Shown here: positions 7,092-15,159 of the stretch, piece by piece
Position numbering within the stretch: the first letter of the stretch is position 1
Layout: each line of letters begins with the position of its first letter
Assembly (NCBI GenBank): GCA_002430835.1
Contig: DJDA01000040.1
Coordinates: 1 to 28,937 of the forward strand
Reading direction: 5' to 3'
Length of the DNA stretch: 28,937 nucleotides
DNA from: Brevundimonas sp. UBA5936
GTDB taxonomy: Bacteria > Pseudomonadota > Alphaproteobacteria > Caulobacterales > Caulobacteraceae
Translations under genes and position numbers: made by a program
Notes under the pieces: model-generated
Seen by the model: the letters and a program-made list of their open reading frames with translations, nothing else
Databases searched by the model: none
Told to the model about the DNA's origin: nothing

Positions 7092-8591
7092 TTATTCGAT
7101 AATGGAACGGACCACCGCGACCAGCTGATCGCGGGCCACGGTCTGCTGACCCGGGCGCTCGGCCTTCCAGGCGTTGTTGTCCGTGATGGCGGCGGCGCGG
7201 GCGCGTCCGGCGTCCAGATCCTTGATCGTCACTTGACCGGCGGCGATCTCGTCTCCGCCCAGGATGACGGCGGCCGGGGCCCCGCGACGGTCGGCGTATT
7301 TCATCTGCGCCTTCATGCCCGCCCGCCCCAGATACAGCTCGGCCGGAATGCCCGCCGCGCGCAGTTCGGACACGGCGTCGAGATAGTGCTGCATGTCGTC
7401 CTCGGAGAAGACGATGGCCACCACCGGCCCGCGCGTCACGTCCTCGTCGCCGCGTCCCGCCGCGCGCAGGGCCGAGGCCAGACGCGACACGCCGAAGGAG
7501 AAGCCGGTCGCCGGGGTCGACTGGCCGGTGAAACGCGACACCAGGTCGTCATAGCGCCCGCCGCCGCCGATAGAGCCGAAGCGCACGGCGCGCCCCTTCT
7601 CGTCCTTGGTGTCCAGCAGCAGCTCGGCCTCGAACACCGCGCCGGTGTAATATTCCAGCCCGCGCACGATGGTCGGGTCGAAGCGCACGTCGTCCTGCGA
7701 CACGCCCATGGCGTTCAAGGCGCGGTCGATGGCGGCCAGTTCCTTCAGCGCCTCTTCGCCGGCGGCGCCCAAGAAACCTGAACGCGCGGCGCCCGACACG
7801 GCGTCCAGCACGCCTGCGCGGCTGAGGCCCGGCGCCTCAGCCGAAGCTAGAAACGCCTCGATCGCCCCGATCACTGAAGCCGGCAGGTTGGCGCCCTTGG
7901 TATAGTCGCCGGACTCGTCCAGACGGCCCTCGCCCAGCAACAGTCGCACGCCCTCGACGCCGAGGCGGTCGTACTTGTCCACGGCCCGAAGAGCCGTCAG
8001 CCGCTGCACCGGATCAGTGATCCCGCCCGCGTCGAACAGGCCGTCGAACAGCTTGCGGTTGGAGACGCGGATCACCGCCTGCCCCGCCGCCAGACCCGCC
8101 GCGCGCAGGCCCTCGCAGCCCATGGCGATGATCTCGGCGTCGGCCTCGGGCCGGTCGGAGCCGACGGTGTCGGCGTCGCACTGCCAGAACTCGCGGAAGC
8201 GGCCCGGCCCCGGCTTCTCGTTGCGCCACACCGGCCCATAGGCGTAGCGGCGGAACGGCTTGGGCAGGGTCTCCCAGTTCTGGGCGGCGAAGCGGGCCAG
8301 AGGCGCGGTGTGGTCGTAGCGCAGGGCCATCCACTGCCCATTGCCTTCAGAATCCGGGTCGTCCTGAAGCGCGAAGACGCCCTCGTTCGGACGGTCGGCG
8401 TCGGGCAGGAACTTGCCAAGCGCGTCGGCGTATTCGAAGGCCGGGGTCTCAAGCGCCTCGAAGCCCCAGCGCTCATAGACCTCGGACACGCGCGCGACGA
8501 TGCGGCGCTCGGCGGTCAGGTCGCGGCCGCGACGGTCGGCGAACCCGCGCGGCGCGCGAGCTTCGGGGCGGTTGGAGGCTTCGTCGGTCAT
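7092..8591 (-). CDS. hisS: Histidyl-tRNA synthetase
   Basis: 499 aa class II synthetase that charges tRNA-His in the cytoplasm. Motif 2 is RNEKPGPGRFREFWQ (about residues 123-137). The histidine-specific block FDPTIVRGLEYYTGAVFE and the motif 3 region GGGGRYDDLVSRF...FSFGVSRL follow, and the C-terminal roughly 100 residues fit the alpha/beta anticodon-binding domain. The motif 2 loop differs from the E. coli type, as expected for alphaproteobacterial HisRS, which is known in some members to accept tRNA-His lacking the extra G at -1. It lies 57 nt downstream of the DUF418 gene and may be co-transcribed with it. A terminator occurs about 200 nt past the stop. Confidence 0.96.
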   Translation of the reverse strand: MTDEASNRPEARAPRGFADRRGRDLTAERRIVARVSEVYERWGFEALETPAFEYADALGKFLPDADRPNEGVFALQDDPDSEGNGQWMALRYDHTAPLARFAAQNWETLPKPFRRYAYGPVWRNEKPGPGRFREFWQCDADTVGSDRPEADAEIIAMGCEGLRAAGLAAGQAVIRVSNRKLFDGLFDAGGITDPVQRLTALRAVDKYDRLGVEGVRLLLGEGRLDESGDYTKGANLPASVIGAIEAFLASAEAPGLSRAGVLDAVSGAARSGFLGAAGEEALKELAAIDRALNAMGVSQDDVRFDPTIVRGLEYYTGAVFEAELLLDTKDEKGRAVRFGSIGGGGRYDDLVSRFTGQSTPATGFSFGVSRLASALRAAGRGDEDVTRGPVVAIVFSEDDMQHYLDAVSELRAAGIPAELYLGRAGMKAQMKYADRRGAPAAVILGGDEIAAGQVTIKDLDAGRARAAAITDNNAWKAERPGQQTVARDQLVAVVRSIIE

Positions 8592-8648
8592 GAGGCGGCG
8601 ATTAAGCCATCAGTTCCGTCGCCGCAACTCGCCGCCGCCCCTTCCAGC

Positions 8649-9869
8649 TCAAGCCGCGCGCCGCAACGGCAGGTCGCGCCCATAGCTGAGGCGTCGCCAC
8701 AGCCACTCGAACGGCCCCATGGTGAACTTCGACAGCCACAGCGGCGACCAGATCAGCTGCAGCGCCCAGACGCCCACGACAATGGCCCACTGCATCGGAT
8801 AGTCGACCTGGCCGAACAGGCGCGGTCCCCACGGCATGTAGAAGATGCTCGTCATGATCAGGGTCTGCGTCAGATAGTTGGTGAAGGCCATCCGCCCCAC
8901 CGGCGCCAAGACCTTGCGCAGCCAGCCCACGCCGCGCGTCGTGGCCAGGATCAACACCGAGGCGTAGGCCAGGGTGATGATGATCGGATAGGAGGCGACG
9001 ACCGCCGCCCAGCCGCCGGTAGCCTCGACGCCCGGACCGGCCTGGATCTCCAGCCACTCCAGAACGCCCAGCAGCGCCAAGACCGCCGCGCCGCCCGCCA
9101 TCAACATCGCATAGACGCGTGTCGGGACGCGGCCATGGAAGAAGCCCGCCTTGAACAGGCCCAGCCCCAGCATCATCAGCGGCACGGTCGAGAAGACATA
9201 CATCAGCAGGCTGGCGCCCTGGGCGAAGGCCCAGGCCTTCAGATTCTCCAACGCCGCGCCTGCCCAGCCGCTTTGATAGGCGGCGATGGAGGCGGCGACC
9301 GCGCCATCGGCAGGCCCGCCTTCGCTCATGGCCTCCGGGAAATGCGCCATCGTCATCATCAGGCCTGCCTGAAGCGTGGCCAGCAGCACCGTCGCCCCGG
9401 CCCCGATCCAGATCAGCGGCTTGGCCGGCATCGACCGCATCAGCGTCACGAACAGCCCCGACCAGGCGTAGAGCAGCAGGATGTCGCCGTACCAGAAGGC
9501 CAGGCCGTGGATCAGGCCGAACAGAGCCAGGAACATCAGGCGACGGCGCAGGACGCGCCCCTTGGCCTCATCGCCGCGCTCGCCGCCGACCAGGAAGATC
9601 GACACGCCGAACAGCATGGAGAACAGGGTCACGAACTTCTGGCGGAAGAAGACATCGACCGCCCACTGCGCCACGCCCGAAGCCCCGACGACGGCGGGAA
9701 AGGGCGATTGATCCGGCGCCGACTCCAGGATCACCATCGGCAGGGCGAAGGCCGCCGCATTGACCGCCAGAATGCCCAGAACGGCCGCGCCGCGCAGCAC
9801 GTCCAGCGTCACGATCCGCTGGTTCGCCGCCACCGGATTCGGCTCGGCCGTCGTGACCTGGTCCCTCAT
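8649..9869 (-). CDS. DUF418 domain-containing multi-spanning membrane protein
   Basis: 406 aa. The N-terminus carries the RIVTLDVLRGAAVLGILAVN signature of the DUF418 family, followed by about nine or ten hydrophobic segments in the inner membrane. The C-terminus FTMGPFEWLWRRLSYG is the typical DUF418 ending. ATG 9869 is preferred because a GGGGGCG purine-rich stretch lies just upstream; ATG 9890 would add seven residues. Members are often called putative transporters or acyltransferase-like proteins, but no function is established and none can be read from this sequence. It lies 61 nt after the small membrane-protein gene and 57 nt before hisS on the same strand. Confidence 0.88.
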   Translation of the reverse strand: MRDQVTTAEPNPVAANQRIVTLDVLRGAAVLGILAVNAAAFALPMVILESAPDQSPFPAVVGASGVAQWAVDVFFRQKFVTLFSMLFGVSIFLVGGERGDEAKGRVLRRRLMFLALFGLIHGLAFWYGDILLLYAWSGLFVTLMRSMPAKPLIWIGAGATVLLATLQAGLMMTMAHFPEAMSEGGPADGAVAASIAAYQSGWAGAALENLKAWAFAQGASLLMYVFSTVPLMMLGLGLFKAGFFHGRVPTRVYAMLMAGGAAVLALLGVLEWLEIQAGPGVEATGGWAAVVASYPIIITLAYASVLILATTRGVGWLRKVLAPVGRMAFTNYLTQTLIMTSIFYMPWGPRLFGQVDYPMQWAIVVGVWALQLIWSPLWLSKFTMGPFEWLWRRLSYGRDLPLRRAA

Positions 9870-9927
9870 GCTCGCCCCCGTTCGTCGCATAGGGGTTCAG
9901 GCTTAGGCGGGACGGCCGCTTCGGTTC

Positions 9928-9947
9928 ACGTTAAATCCCCGTAACGT
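9928..9947. promoter_or_regulatory. 20-bp inverted repeat over a stop codon, upstream of the DUF418 gene
   Basis: ACGTTA (9928-9933), 8-nt spacer, TAACGT (9942-9947). It covers the TAA stop of the small membrane-protein gene and lies about 60 nt before the DUF418 start, so it could be an operator for an internal promoter. No T-tract follows, which argues against a terminator. Low certainty. Confidence 0.25.
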
Positions 9948-10497
9948 CCCGTTCGGACAGGACGCCCATGCGGTTGGTGACCACCGGCGCCGGGACAAAT
10001 CCCAGATAGGCCACGCACAGGCCGCCCCACAGGGCGTAGCTGACGCCCATCATGACCGCCAGCGGCAGGCCGCCGACGCCATAGATCAGCAGGGCCGTCT
10101 CGATCGCGCCCAGGCCCTGGACCAGACTCTGCGAGGCGGCGCCCGCCAGACCCGCCATGACCACGGCCATGATCGTCTGCATCGCCGCCGCCAGCAGGCC
10201 GCCGAACACGGTGAAGCGGCACACCACGCCCAGCCGCGTCGACGGGCGCCCGGTCTTGCCGTGGCTGTCGAGCAACAGCCAAAGCCCCACCGGCGCCGCG
10301 ATCAGTCCGACCGCCAGCATCACCAGCCGCCAGTCCGTATCCACGCCCGACCACCAATTCTCGGGCGGCCAGATGAACAGGGTCAGGATCACCGGCGGCC
10401 AGGCCGCCGCCGCCAGGGCGGCCGGAACCAGGGCGCCCGCGCCGCGCCGCGGCGCCACGCGCTTCAGGCCCGGAAGGGAGGGAAAGGCGACGGCCAT
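9931..10497 (-). CDS. Small integral membrane protein of unknown function
   Basis: 188 aa. I do not recognise the family. Hydrophobic segments lie at about residues 23-43, 57-76, 95-119 and 133-167, so four or five membrane spans, after a short basic N-terminus (KRVAPRRG) that should be cytoplasmic. The loop after the first span is Trp-rich (WPPENWWSGVDTDWR). Its ATG (10497-10495) shares one base with the TGA of the upstream 3-hydroxyacyl-CoA dehydrogenase gene, so the two are translationally coupled. This is the main support that it is a real gene, together with its GC-rich third positions and membrane topology. A role near fatty-acid or butyrate metabolism is only a guess from context. Confidence 0.75.
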   Translation of the reverse strand: MAVAFPSLPGLKRVAPRRGAGALVPAALAAAAWPPVILTLFIWPPENWWSGVDTDWRLVMLAVGLIAAPVGLWLLLDSHGKTGRPSTRLGVVCRFTVFGGLLAAAMQTIMAVVMAGLAGAASQSLVQGLGAIETALLIYGVGGLPLAVMMGVSYALWGGLCVAYLGFVPAPVVTNRMGVLSERDVTGI

Positions 10498-11375
10498 CAG
10501 CGGGTCGGCACCGGCGTCTCGCCGGAATAGTCGTAGAAGCCGCGCCCGCTCTTCTTGCCCAGCCAGCCGGCCTCGACATATTTCACCAACAGCGGACAGG
10601 GCCGGTATTTGCTGTCGGCCAGGCCGTCATACAGCACGTTCATGATGGCCAGGGCCACGTCCAGCCCCATGAAGTCCGCCAGCTCCAGCGGCCCCATCGG
10701 ATGGTTGGCGCCCAACTTCAAGGCCTTGTCGATCGAGGCGACGTCGCCGACGCCCTCGTACAGCACATAGACCGCCTCGTTCATCATCGGCACCAGGATG
10801 CGGTTGACGATGAAGGCGGGGAAGTCCTCGGACTCCGTGATGATCTTGCCGAGGCTCTCGGCGAAGGCGACCGCCGTCTCGAAGGTCGAGGCCGAGGTGG
10901 CGATGCCGCGCACCAGTTCGACCAGTTTCATCGTCGGCGCCGGCTTCATGAAGTGCAGACCGATGAAGCGCTCAGGCCGATCCGTGACCGAGGCCAGGCG
11001 GGTGATGGAGATCGAGGAGGTGTTGGACGCCAGCAGGGTGTCCGGCCCCAGCAGCGGCGTCAGTTCGGCGAAGACGCCCTTCTTGACCGCTTCCTCCTCA
11101 GACGCGGCTTCGATGACCATATCGGCCTTGGCCGCCTCGGCCAGGGTCGTCACCGAGGCGATGCGCTGCAGGGCCGCCTGGGCCTCCGCCTCGCTCGACA
11201 GGCCGCGTGCGGCGCGACGCGCCAGGCTGGCCGCGATCTCGCCCAGGGCCAGGGTCACGCGGTCCGGCGCAATGTCGTACAGCTTCACCTCATAGCCGCC
11301 GGCGGCCACCACCTGAGCGATGCCCGAACCCATTTGCCCGGCGCCGATGACGGCGACTGTCCTGATCGTGGTCAT
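10497..11375 (-). CDS. hbd: 3-hydroxybutyryl-CoA dehydrogenase
   Basis: 292 aa, the standard size of the single-function enzyme. It oxidises (S)-3-hydroxybutyryl-CoA to acetoacetyl-CoA with NAD(P) in the cytoplasm (beta-oxidation, butyrate or PHB-related metabolism). The Rossmann motif GAGQMGSGIA starts at residue 11. The active site is visible as SNTSS (117-121), the catalytic His141 in GLHFMKPAP, and Glu153 in LVELVRG. The C-terminal domain has VNRILVPMMNEAV and NHPMGPLELADFMGLD, typical of the family. It overlaps the next gene by one base. It could also be annotated PaaH; the substrate chain length cannot be told from sequence. Confidence 0.94.
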   Translation of the reverse strand: MTTIRTVAVIGAGQMGSGIAQVVAAGGYEVKLYDIAPDRVTLALGEIAASLARRAARGLSSEAEAQAALQRIASVTTLAEAAKADMVIEAASEEEAVKKGVFAELTPLLGPDTLLASNTSSISITRLASVTDRPERFIGLHFMKPAPTMKLVELVRGIATSASTFETAVAFAESLGKIITESEDFPAFIVNRILVPMMNEAVYVLYEGVGDVASIDKALKLGANHPMGPLELADFMGLDVALAIMNVLYDGLADSKYRPCPLLVKYVEAGWLGKKSGRGFYDYSGETPVPTR

Positions 11376-11533
11376 GAATTACGCGAAAAAGGCGGTCCGC
11401 CAGGGACCAGTCGTCGGCACCTTAGGAGCCCGCTCGCGCCACGCAAGGGCGGATTGGGCTCCATGTGCGGATTCCTGGGGGGCCGTGATCCGGGCTCAAC
11501 GCCCGACAGCCTCCCCCTCGACGCAGCCGTGGA

Positions 11534-11839
11534 TCAGCCCAGCGACATGATCAGCATCGGCGCGACCGTCCGGTTGAACAGCACGCTCAGGAACTGCAGC
11601 GCCAGCAAGGCGATGATCGGCGTGATGTCGATGCCGCCCAGCGACGGCACCACCCGCTGGAGCGGTCCCAGGATCGGTCGCGTCACCGTATCCAGCACAT
11701 AGGCGATCTGGCCCACGAAACGGTTGCGCGGATTGATCACATCGAAGGCGAACAGCCAGCTCAGGATCGCCGAGGCGATGATGCACCAGATCATCAAGGT
11801 GACGACGGCGTTCACCAGCCAGACAAGGGCGAAACCCAT
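11534..11839 (-). CDS. YggT family inner-membrane protein
   Basis: 101 aa with two hydrophobic regions separated by a conserved loop: NPRNRFVGQIAYVLDTVTRPILGPLQRVVPSLGGIDITPIIALLALQFL. This arrangement (LDxxTxPIL.P.R...GGIDISPI) defines the YggT family. The protein is membrane-embedded. Roles in osmotic tolerance or cell-division-related processes have been suggested for relatives, but the function is unsettled. An AGGAG ribosome-binding site lies about 7 nt before the ATG. It is a single gene between hbd and the tRNA, with 158 nt on the hbd side that hold nothing I can recognise except a small GGTCC/GGACC hairpin. Confidence 0.9.
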   Translation of the reverse strand: MGFALVWLVNAVVTLMIWCIIASAILSWLFAFDVINPRNRFVGQIAYVLDTVTRPILGPLQRVVPSLGGIDITPIIALLALQFLSVLFNRTVAPMLIMSLG

Positions 11840-11912
11840 GAGAAACTCCTGCTTCGTTCACGCCGCTTCTAGCGGCCCCGCCGCAGATCGCCAAGGATTC
11901 GTGCGCGGCCCG

Positions 11913-11941
11913 TTGACACGCCCCCCTGGACGCTTCTATGT
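11913..11941 (+). promoter_or_regulatory. Sigma70-type promoter of tRNA-Ala
   Basis: A perfect -35 TTGACA (11913-11918), 17-nt spacer, and -10-like CTATGT (11936-11941). The predicted start falls about 13 nt before the mature tRNA 5' end. Confidence 0.7.
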
Positions 11942-11961
11942 CCCGCGCCTGCCTGTCGGTC

Positions 11962-12037
<76 letters not shown>

Positions 12038-12096
12038 GGGCACCTTCACGAAATCGCTGACGTTCGATCGCCCTCCAGGGCGAGCGCCTCTGCGCC

Positions 12097-13116
12097 TCAG
12101 TTCTCGCGGTAGAAGTTGCAGTACCAGTCGACGAAGCGGGCGACGCCCTCCTCCACCGGGGTCGTAGGAGCGTAATCGAGGGCGGCCAGGGTGTCGGTGA
12201 CGTCGGCCTCGGTGTCGGCCACGTCGCCGTCCTGCATGGGCATCAGGTTCAGCTTGGCCTTGCGGCCCAGCTTGGTCTCCAGCACCTCGATATAGCGCAT
12301 CAGCGGCACGGGGCGGCCCGCGCCCAGGTTCAGGATGCGCCAGGGGGCGACGCCGCTGGTCGCCGGATTGGGAGCGGTCGCGTCCCACGCCGGGTCGATC
12401 GCCGCGGGCCGGTCCAGGGCGGCGATCACGCCGGTGACGATGTCGTCGACATAGGTGAAGTCGCGGCTCATCCGCCCCTCGCCGTACACGTCGATCGGCT
12501 CGTCCTTCAGGATGGCGCGGGTGAATTTGAACAGGGCCATGTCCGGGCGCCCCCACGGTCCATAGACGGTGAAGAACCGCAAGCCGGTCGCCGGAAAGCC
12601 GAACAGGTGGGCGTAGGAATGGGCCATGGCCTCATTGGCCAGCTTGGTCGCCGCATAGACGGTCAGCGGATGATCAGCGGGCTGGCGCACCGAGAACGGC
12701 AGGGCGCGGTTGGCCCCGAACACCGAACTGGTCGAGGCGAAGACCAGGTTGGCCGCCCCGACCGCGCGGCAGCCCTCCAGAATGCTGAGGAAGCCGACGA
12801 CGTTGGAATCGACATAGGTCTCGGGCGCTTCCAGGCTGTAGCGGACGCCCGCCTGGGCGGCGAGATGCACCACCCGGCGCGGCCTGTGCTCGGCGAACAG
12901 GGCGGCGACGCCGTCGCGATCAGCCAGGTCCAGCGTATGATGGCGATAGTTGGGATAGGCCTGAAGCTGGGCCAGGCGCGCCTGCTTCAGCGCCGGATCG
13001 TAATAGGCGTTGAGGTTGTCCAGGCCGATGACGCGCTCGCCCCGCTCCAGCAGACGCCGGGCGGTGTGGAAGCCGATGAAGCCGGCGGAGCCGGTGACGA
13101 GGACGGGATCGCTCAT
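12097..13116 (-). CDS. NAD-dependent epimerase/dehydratase, UDP-glucuronate 4-epimerase-like
   Basis: 339 aa extended short-chain dehydrogenase. The NAD-binding motif TGSAGFIGFH is at residues 8-17. The catalytic set is ASTSS (127-131), Tyr154 and Lys158 in YAATK. The N-terminal block GLDNLNAYYDPALKQARL and RFFTVYGPWGRPDMALFKFTRAI are characteristic of the CapI/LpsL group, which makes UDP-galacturonate from UDP-glucuronate for surface polysaccharide. It acts in the cytoplasm on a nucleotide sugar. It lies 45 nt downstream of the M28 peptidase gene and is convergent with the tRNA. No other polysaccharide gene is nearby, so the pathway is not shown; UDP-glucose 4-epimerase is a less likely alternative. 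Confidence 0.9.
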   Translation of the reverse strand: MSDPVLVTGSAGFIGFHTARRLLERGERVIGLDNLNAYYDPALKQARLAQLQAYPNYRHHTLDLADRDGVAALFAEHRPRRVVHLAAQAGVRYSLEAPETYVDSNVVGFLSILEGCRAVGAANLVFASTSSVFGANRALPFSVRQPADHPLTVYAATKLANEAMAHSYAHLFGFPATGLRFFTVYGPWGRPDMALFKFTRAILKDEPIDVYGEGRMSRDFTYVDDIVTGVIAALDRPAAIDPAWDATAPNPATSGVAPWRILNLGAGRPVPLMRYIEVLETKLGRKAKLNLMPMQDGDVADTEADVTDTLAALDYAPTTPVEEGVARFVDWYCNFYREN

Positions 13117-13161
13117 GATCGGCTGCGATAAACGCTCACGCGGTCCGACGCCAGCACCCCT

Positions 13162-15048
13162 CTAGGGCAAGGTCTCCGCCACGGCGGGCGACGGCGCCAG
13201 CAGCTGGGCCGAGATGTTCAGGCCGACGCCCGCAATCAGACAGGCGGCCGCCGCGAACAGCACCAGGCGCGTCGTCTTCGCGCCCGGCGCCAGCGGGCGA
13301 GCGAACAGCAGCGCCAGCAAGGCGATCAGGGCCAGGGAGCCCGGCATGTCCATCCCCACGCCCAGGAAGACGAAGTGGCCGATCCCCAGCAGCCAGGCGC
13401 CGCCCAGCACAGTCGCCACGGCGGCGGGCAGAAGGCCGAGCGGCCGCGTCAAGCCGGGGTCGATCAAAGCCGCCAGGGCCGCCGCCGTCGCGGCCAGCAA
13501 CACTGGCCAGACGAACAACAGAGCCGCCTCGGGCGCCGCACCCTGCAAGGCGCAGCCGAAGACGAAGATCAGGGCGATCAGGCCCAACCAACCGCCCCAG
13601 GCCGAACGCTCGGCGCGCCCTGGCCACAACGACAGGATGATGGCGGCCACGCCCAGCCCCAGCATCACCGGACTGAACCCGCCGACCAGCAGGACGACGG
13701 CCGTCAAGACGGCGAGCGCCCCGCCGATCACGCGCGGCCGCGCCCGGCGCGCGCCGGTCAGCAAAACCAGGGCCAGGGCGACGATCGCCAGCGTCGCCCC
13801 CGCCTCCATCCACGGCAGGCGGCGCAACAGGGTGTAGTAGACGTCCGGCGAATCGGCGCGGCTCGACATCGGCCCGGCCAGCAGGCGCGTCGCCTGCACC
13901 AGGATCACGCCCCCGGTCAGGAACCACACCCCGTCCAGCACGCCCAGGCCGACCTGCCCCGCCGTCAGTCCCGCCCGGCGCCGCACCCGCCAGGCGGCGA
14001 AACCGCCCAACAGCGCCGCCAGGGCCAGCAGAACCCAGCCGGTTCCTTGCGCATGGGCGACCATCCAGCGGCCGAAGACGTCGGAGTAGACCAGGTTCTC
14101 GCCCTTGGCCGGCAGGCTGGACGCGCGCGCCAGGGCATCGGCCGCCTCCAGCGCCTGGGAGCCCAGATGCTGAACCGCGCCCCGATCCAGGTTGGCGGGC
14201 GTAGCGTTGGCCGAATGGTACTGATCCGGGCGGCCGATGAAGGCCAGGTTCAGTCCGCCGATCCCCCGGTCCTTGGGCACGGTGAAGTCGGTGCCGTTGG
14301 GCATCCGCTCGTACATGAAGGCGGCGATGGAGGTGGCGGTGGTCCCGCCGTCGGCCCTGGCCGCCGCACGACGGAACAACTGCACGGTCGGCCCGGCCTC
14401 GCGCCCGGTCTCGAACATGGCGGCGCGGCCGCCGCCGCCGCGCGCCTCAAGGTTCACCACCGCCCCGATGCGGTCGCGCAGGGGGTGGCCGCCGAAGAAG
14501 ACCCGCGCCCCGTCCAGACCCAGCTCCTCGGCGTCGGTCAGCAGGACGACCAGATCGCGCTCGACCGGACCGCGCGCCTTCATCGCCCGCACCGCTTCCA
14601 GAATGGCGGCGACCCCGGCGGAATCGTCGGCTGCGCCCGGCGAGCCGACCACGGTGTCATAGTGGGCCATCAGCATGACGGCGGGCTGGCTGCGGTCTTT
14701 TCCGGGCAGGACGCCGATCAGATTGATCGCCTGATTGCCCGCCGCCGCCGGATCGCCGCCCGCCCGCGCCAGCCGCTTGACCGAGGCGGGCGACAACGGC
14801 CCCGCCTGTTCGCTGACCTCCAGCCCCAGCTGCGTCAGGCGGGCGCTCAGATAGGCGCGAACCCGCGCATGTTCGGGCGAGCCGACCGGGTGGGGAGCGC
14901 GGGCGATCTGTTCGATGTCGGTCATGGCCCGCGCGGCCGAGAAGGCGGCGGCGGGCGCGTCCGCCGCGCGCGGCTTCGGCGCCTGGGTGGTCCACACCGC
15001 CAGCAAGAAGGCGAGCGTCAGCGATCCGAACAGCAAGGCCAGCCGCAT
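13162..15048 (-). CDS. M28-family zinc aminopeptidase with multi-spanning C-terminal membrane domain
   Basis: 628 aa. An N-terminal hydrophobic segment (residues 2-20) leads to an M28 peptidase domain at about 40-310. Expected di-zinc ligands are visible: His129 and Asp131 (AHYDT), bridging Asp141 (ADDSAG), Glu174/Glu175 (DAEELGL, general base and ligand), Glu201 (NLEARG) and His278 (DQYHSAN). From about residue 335 onward there are roughly eight or nine hydrophobic segments. This build resembles Fxna/ERMP1-like membrane M28 peptidases. The peptidase domain probably faces the periplasm. GGGGAGG lies about 8 nt before ATG 15048. It is downstream of the TonB-dependent receptor gene on the same strand (111 nt), possibly aiding peptide use. 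Substrate unknown. Confidence 0.9.
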   Translation of the reverse strand: MRLALLFGSLTLAFLLAVWTTQAPKPRAADAPAAAFSAARAMTDIEQIARAPHPVGSPEHARVRAYLSARLTQLGLEVSEQAGPLSPASVKRLARAGGDPAAAGNQAINLIGVLPGKDRSQPAVMLMAHYDTVVGSPGAADDSAGVAAILEAVRAMKARGPVERDLVVLLTDAEELGLDGARVFFGGHPLRDRIGAVVNLEARGGGGRAAMFETGREAGPTVQLFRRAAARADGGTTATSIAAFMYERMPNGTDFTVPKDRGIGGLNLAFIGRPDQYHSANATPANLDRGAVQHLGSQALEAADALARASSLPAKGENLVYSDVFGRWMVAHAQGTGWVLLALAALLGGFAAWRVRRRAGLTAGQVGLGVLDGVWFLTGGVILVQATRLLAGPMSSRADSPDVYYTLLRRLPWMEAGATLAIVALALVLLTGARRARPRVIGGALAVLTAVVLLVGGFSPVMLGLGVAAIILSLWPGRAERSAWGGWLGLIALIFVFGCALQGAAPEAALLFVWPVLLAATAAALAALIDPGLTRPLGLLPAAVATVLGGAWLLGIGHFVFLGVGMDMPGSLALIALLALLFARPLAPGAKTTRLVLFAAAACLIAGVGLNISAQLLAPSPAVAETLP

Positions 15049-15103
15049 GAGAGATCCTCCCCGATCCGGTCCCCAGTAGGACCAAGCTGGACCGGAATGG
15101 CAA

Positions 15104-15137
15104 GAGGGCGGCGACAGGTCTCCCCGCCGCCGCCCTC
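15104..15137 (-). terminator. Possible terminator after the TonB-dependent receptor gene
   Basis: A 10-bp GC-rich stem GAGGGCGGCG/CGCCGCCCTC starts 22 nt after the receptor stop codon. Only a poor T-tail (TTGCC) follows, so it may terminate weakly or only stabilise the mRNA end, allowing read-through into the M28 gene. Confidence 0.4.
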
Positions 15138-15159
15138 CGATGCGATCCGCCGTAGAGGC

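Noticed and set aside
8310..9944. Open frame of 544 codons on the plus strand
   Set aside because: Antisense across hisS and the DUF418 gene; composition typical of a shadow frame.
12068..12083. Short hairpin TCGCCCT/AGGGCGA between the tRNA and epimerase genes
   Set aside because: A 2-nt loop and no T-tract on either strand; not convincing as a terminator.
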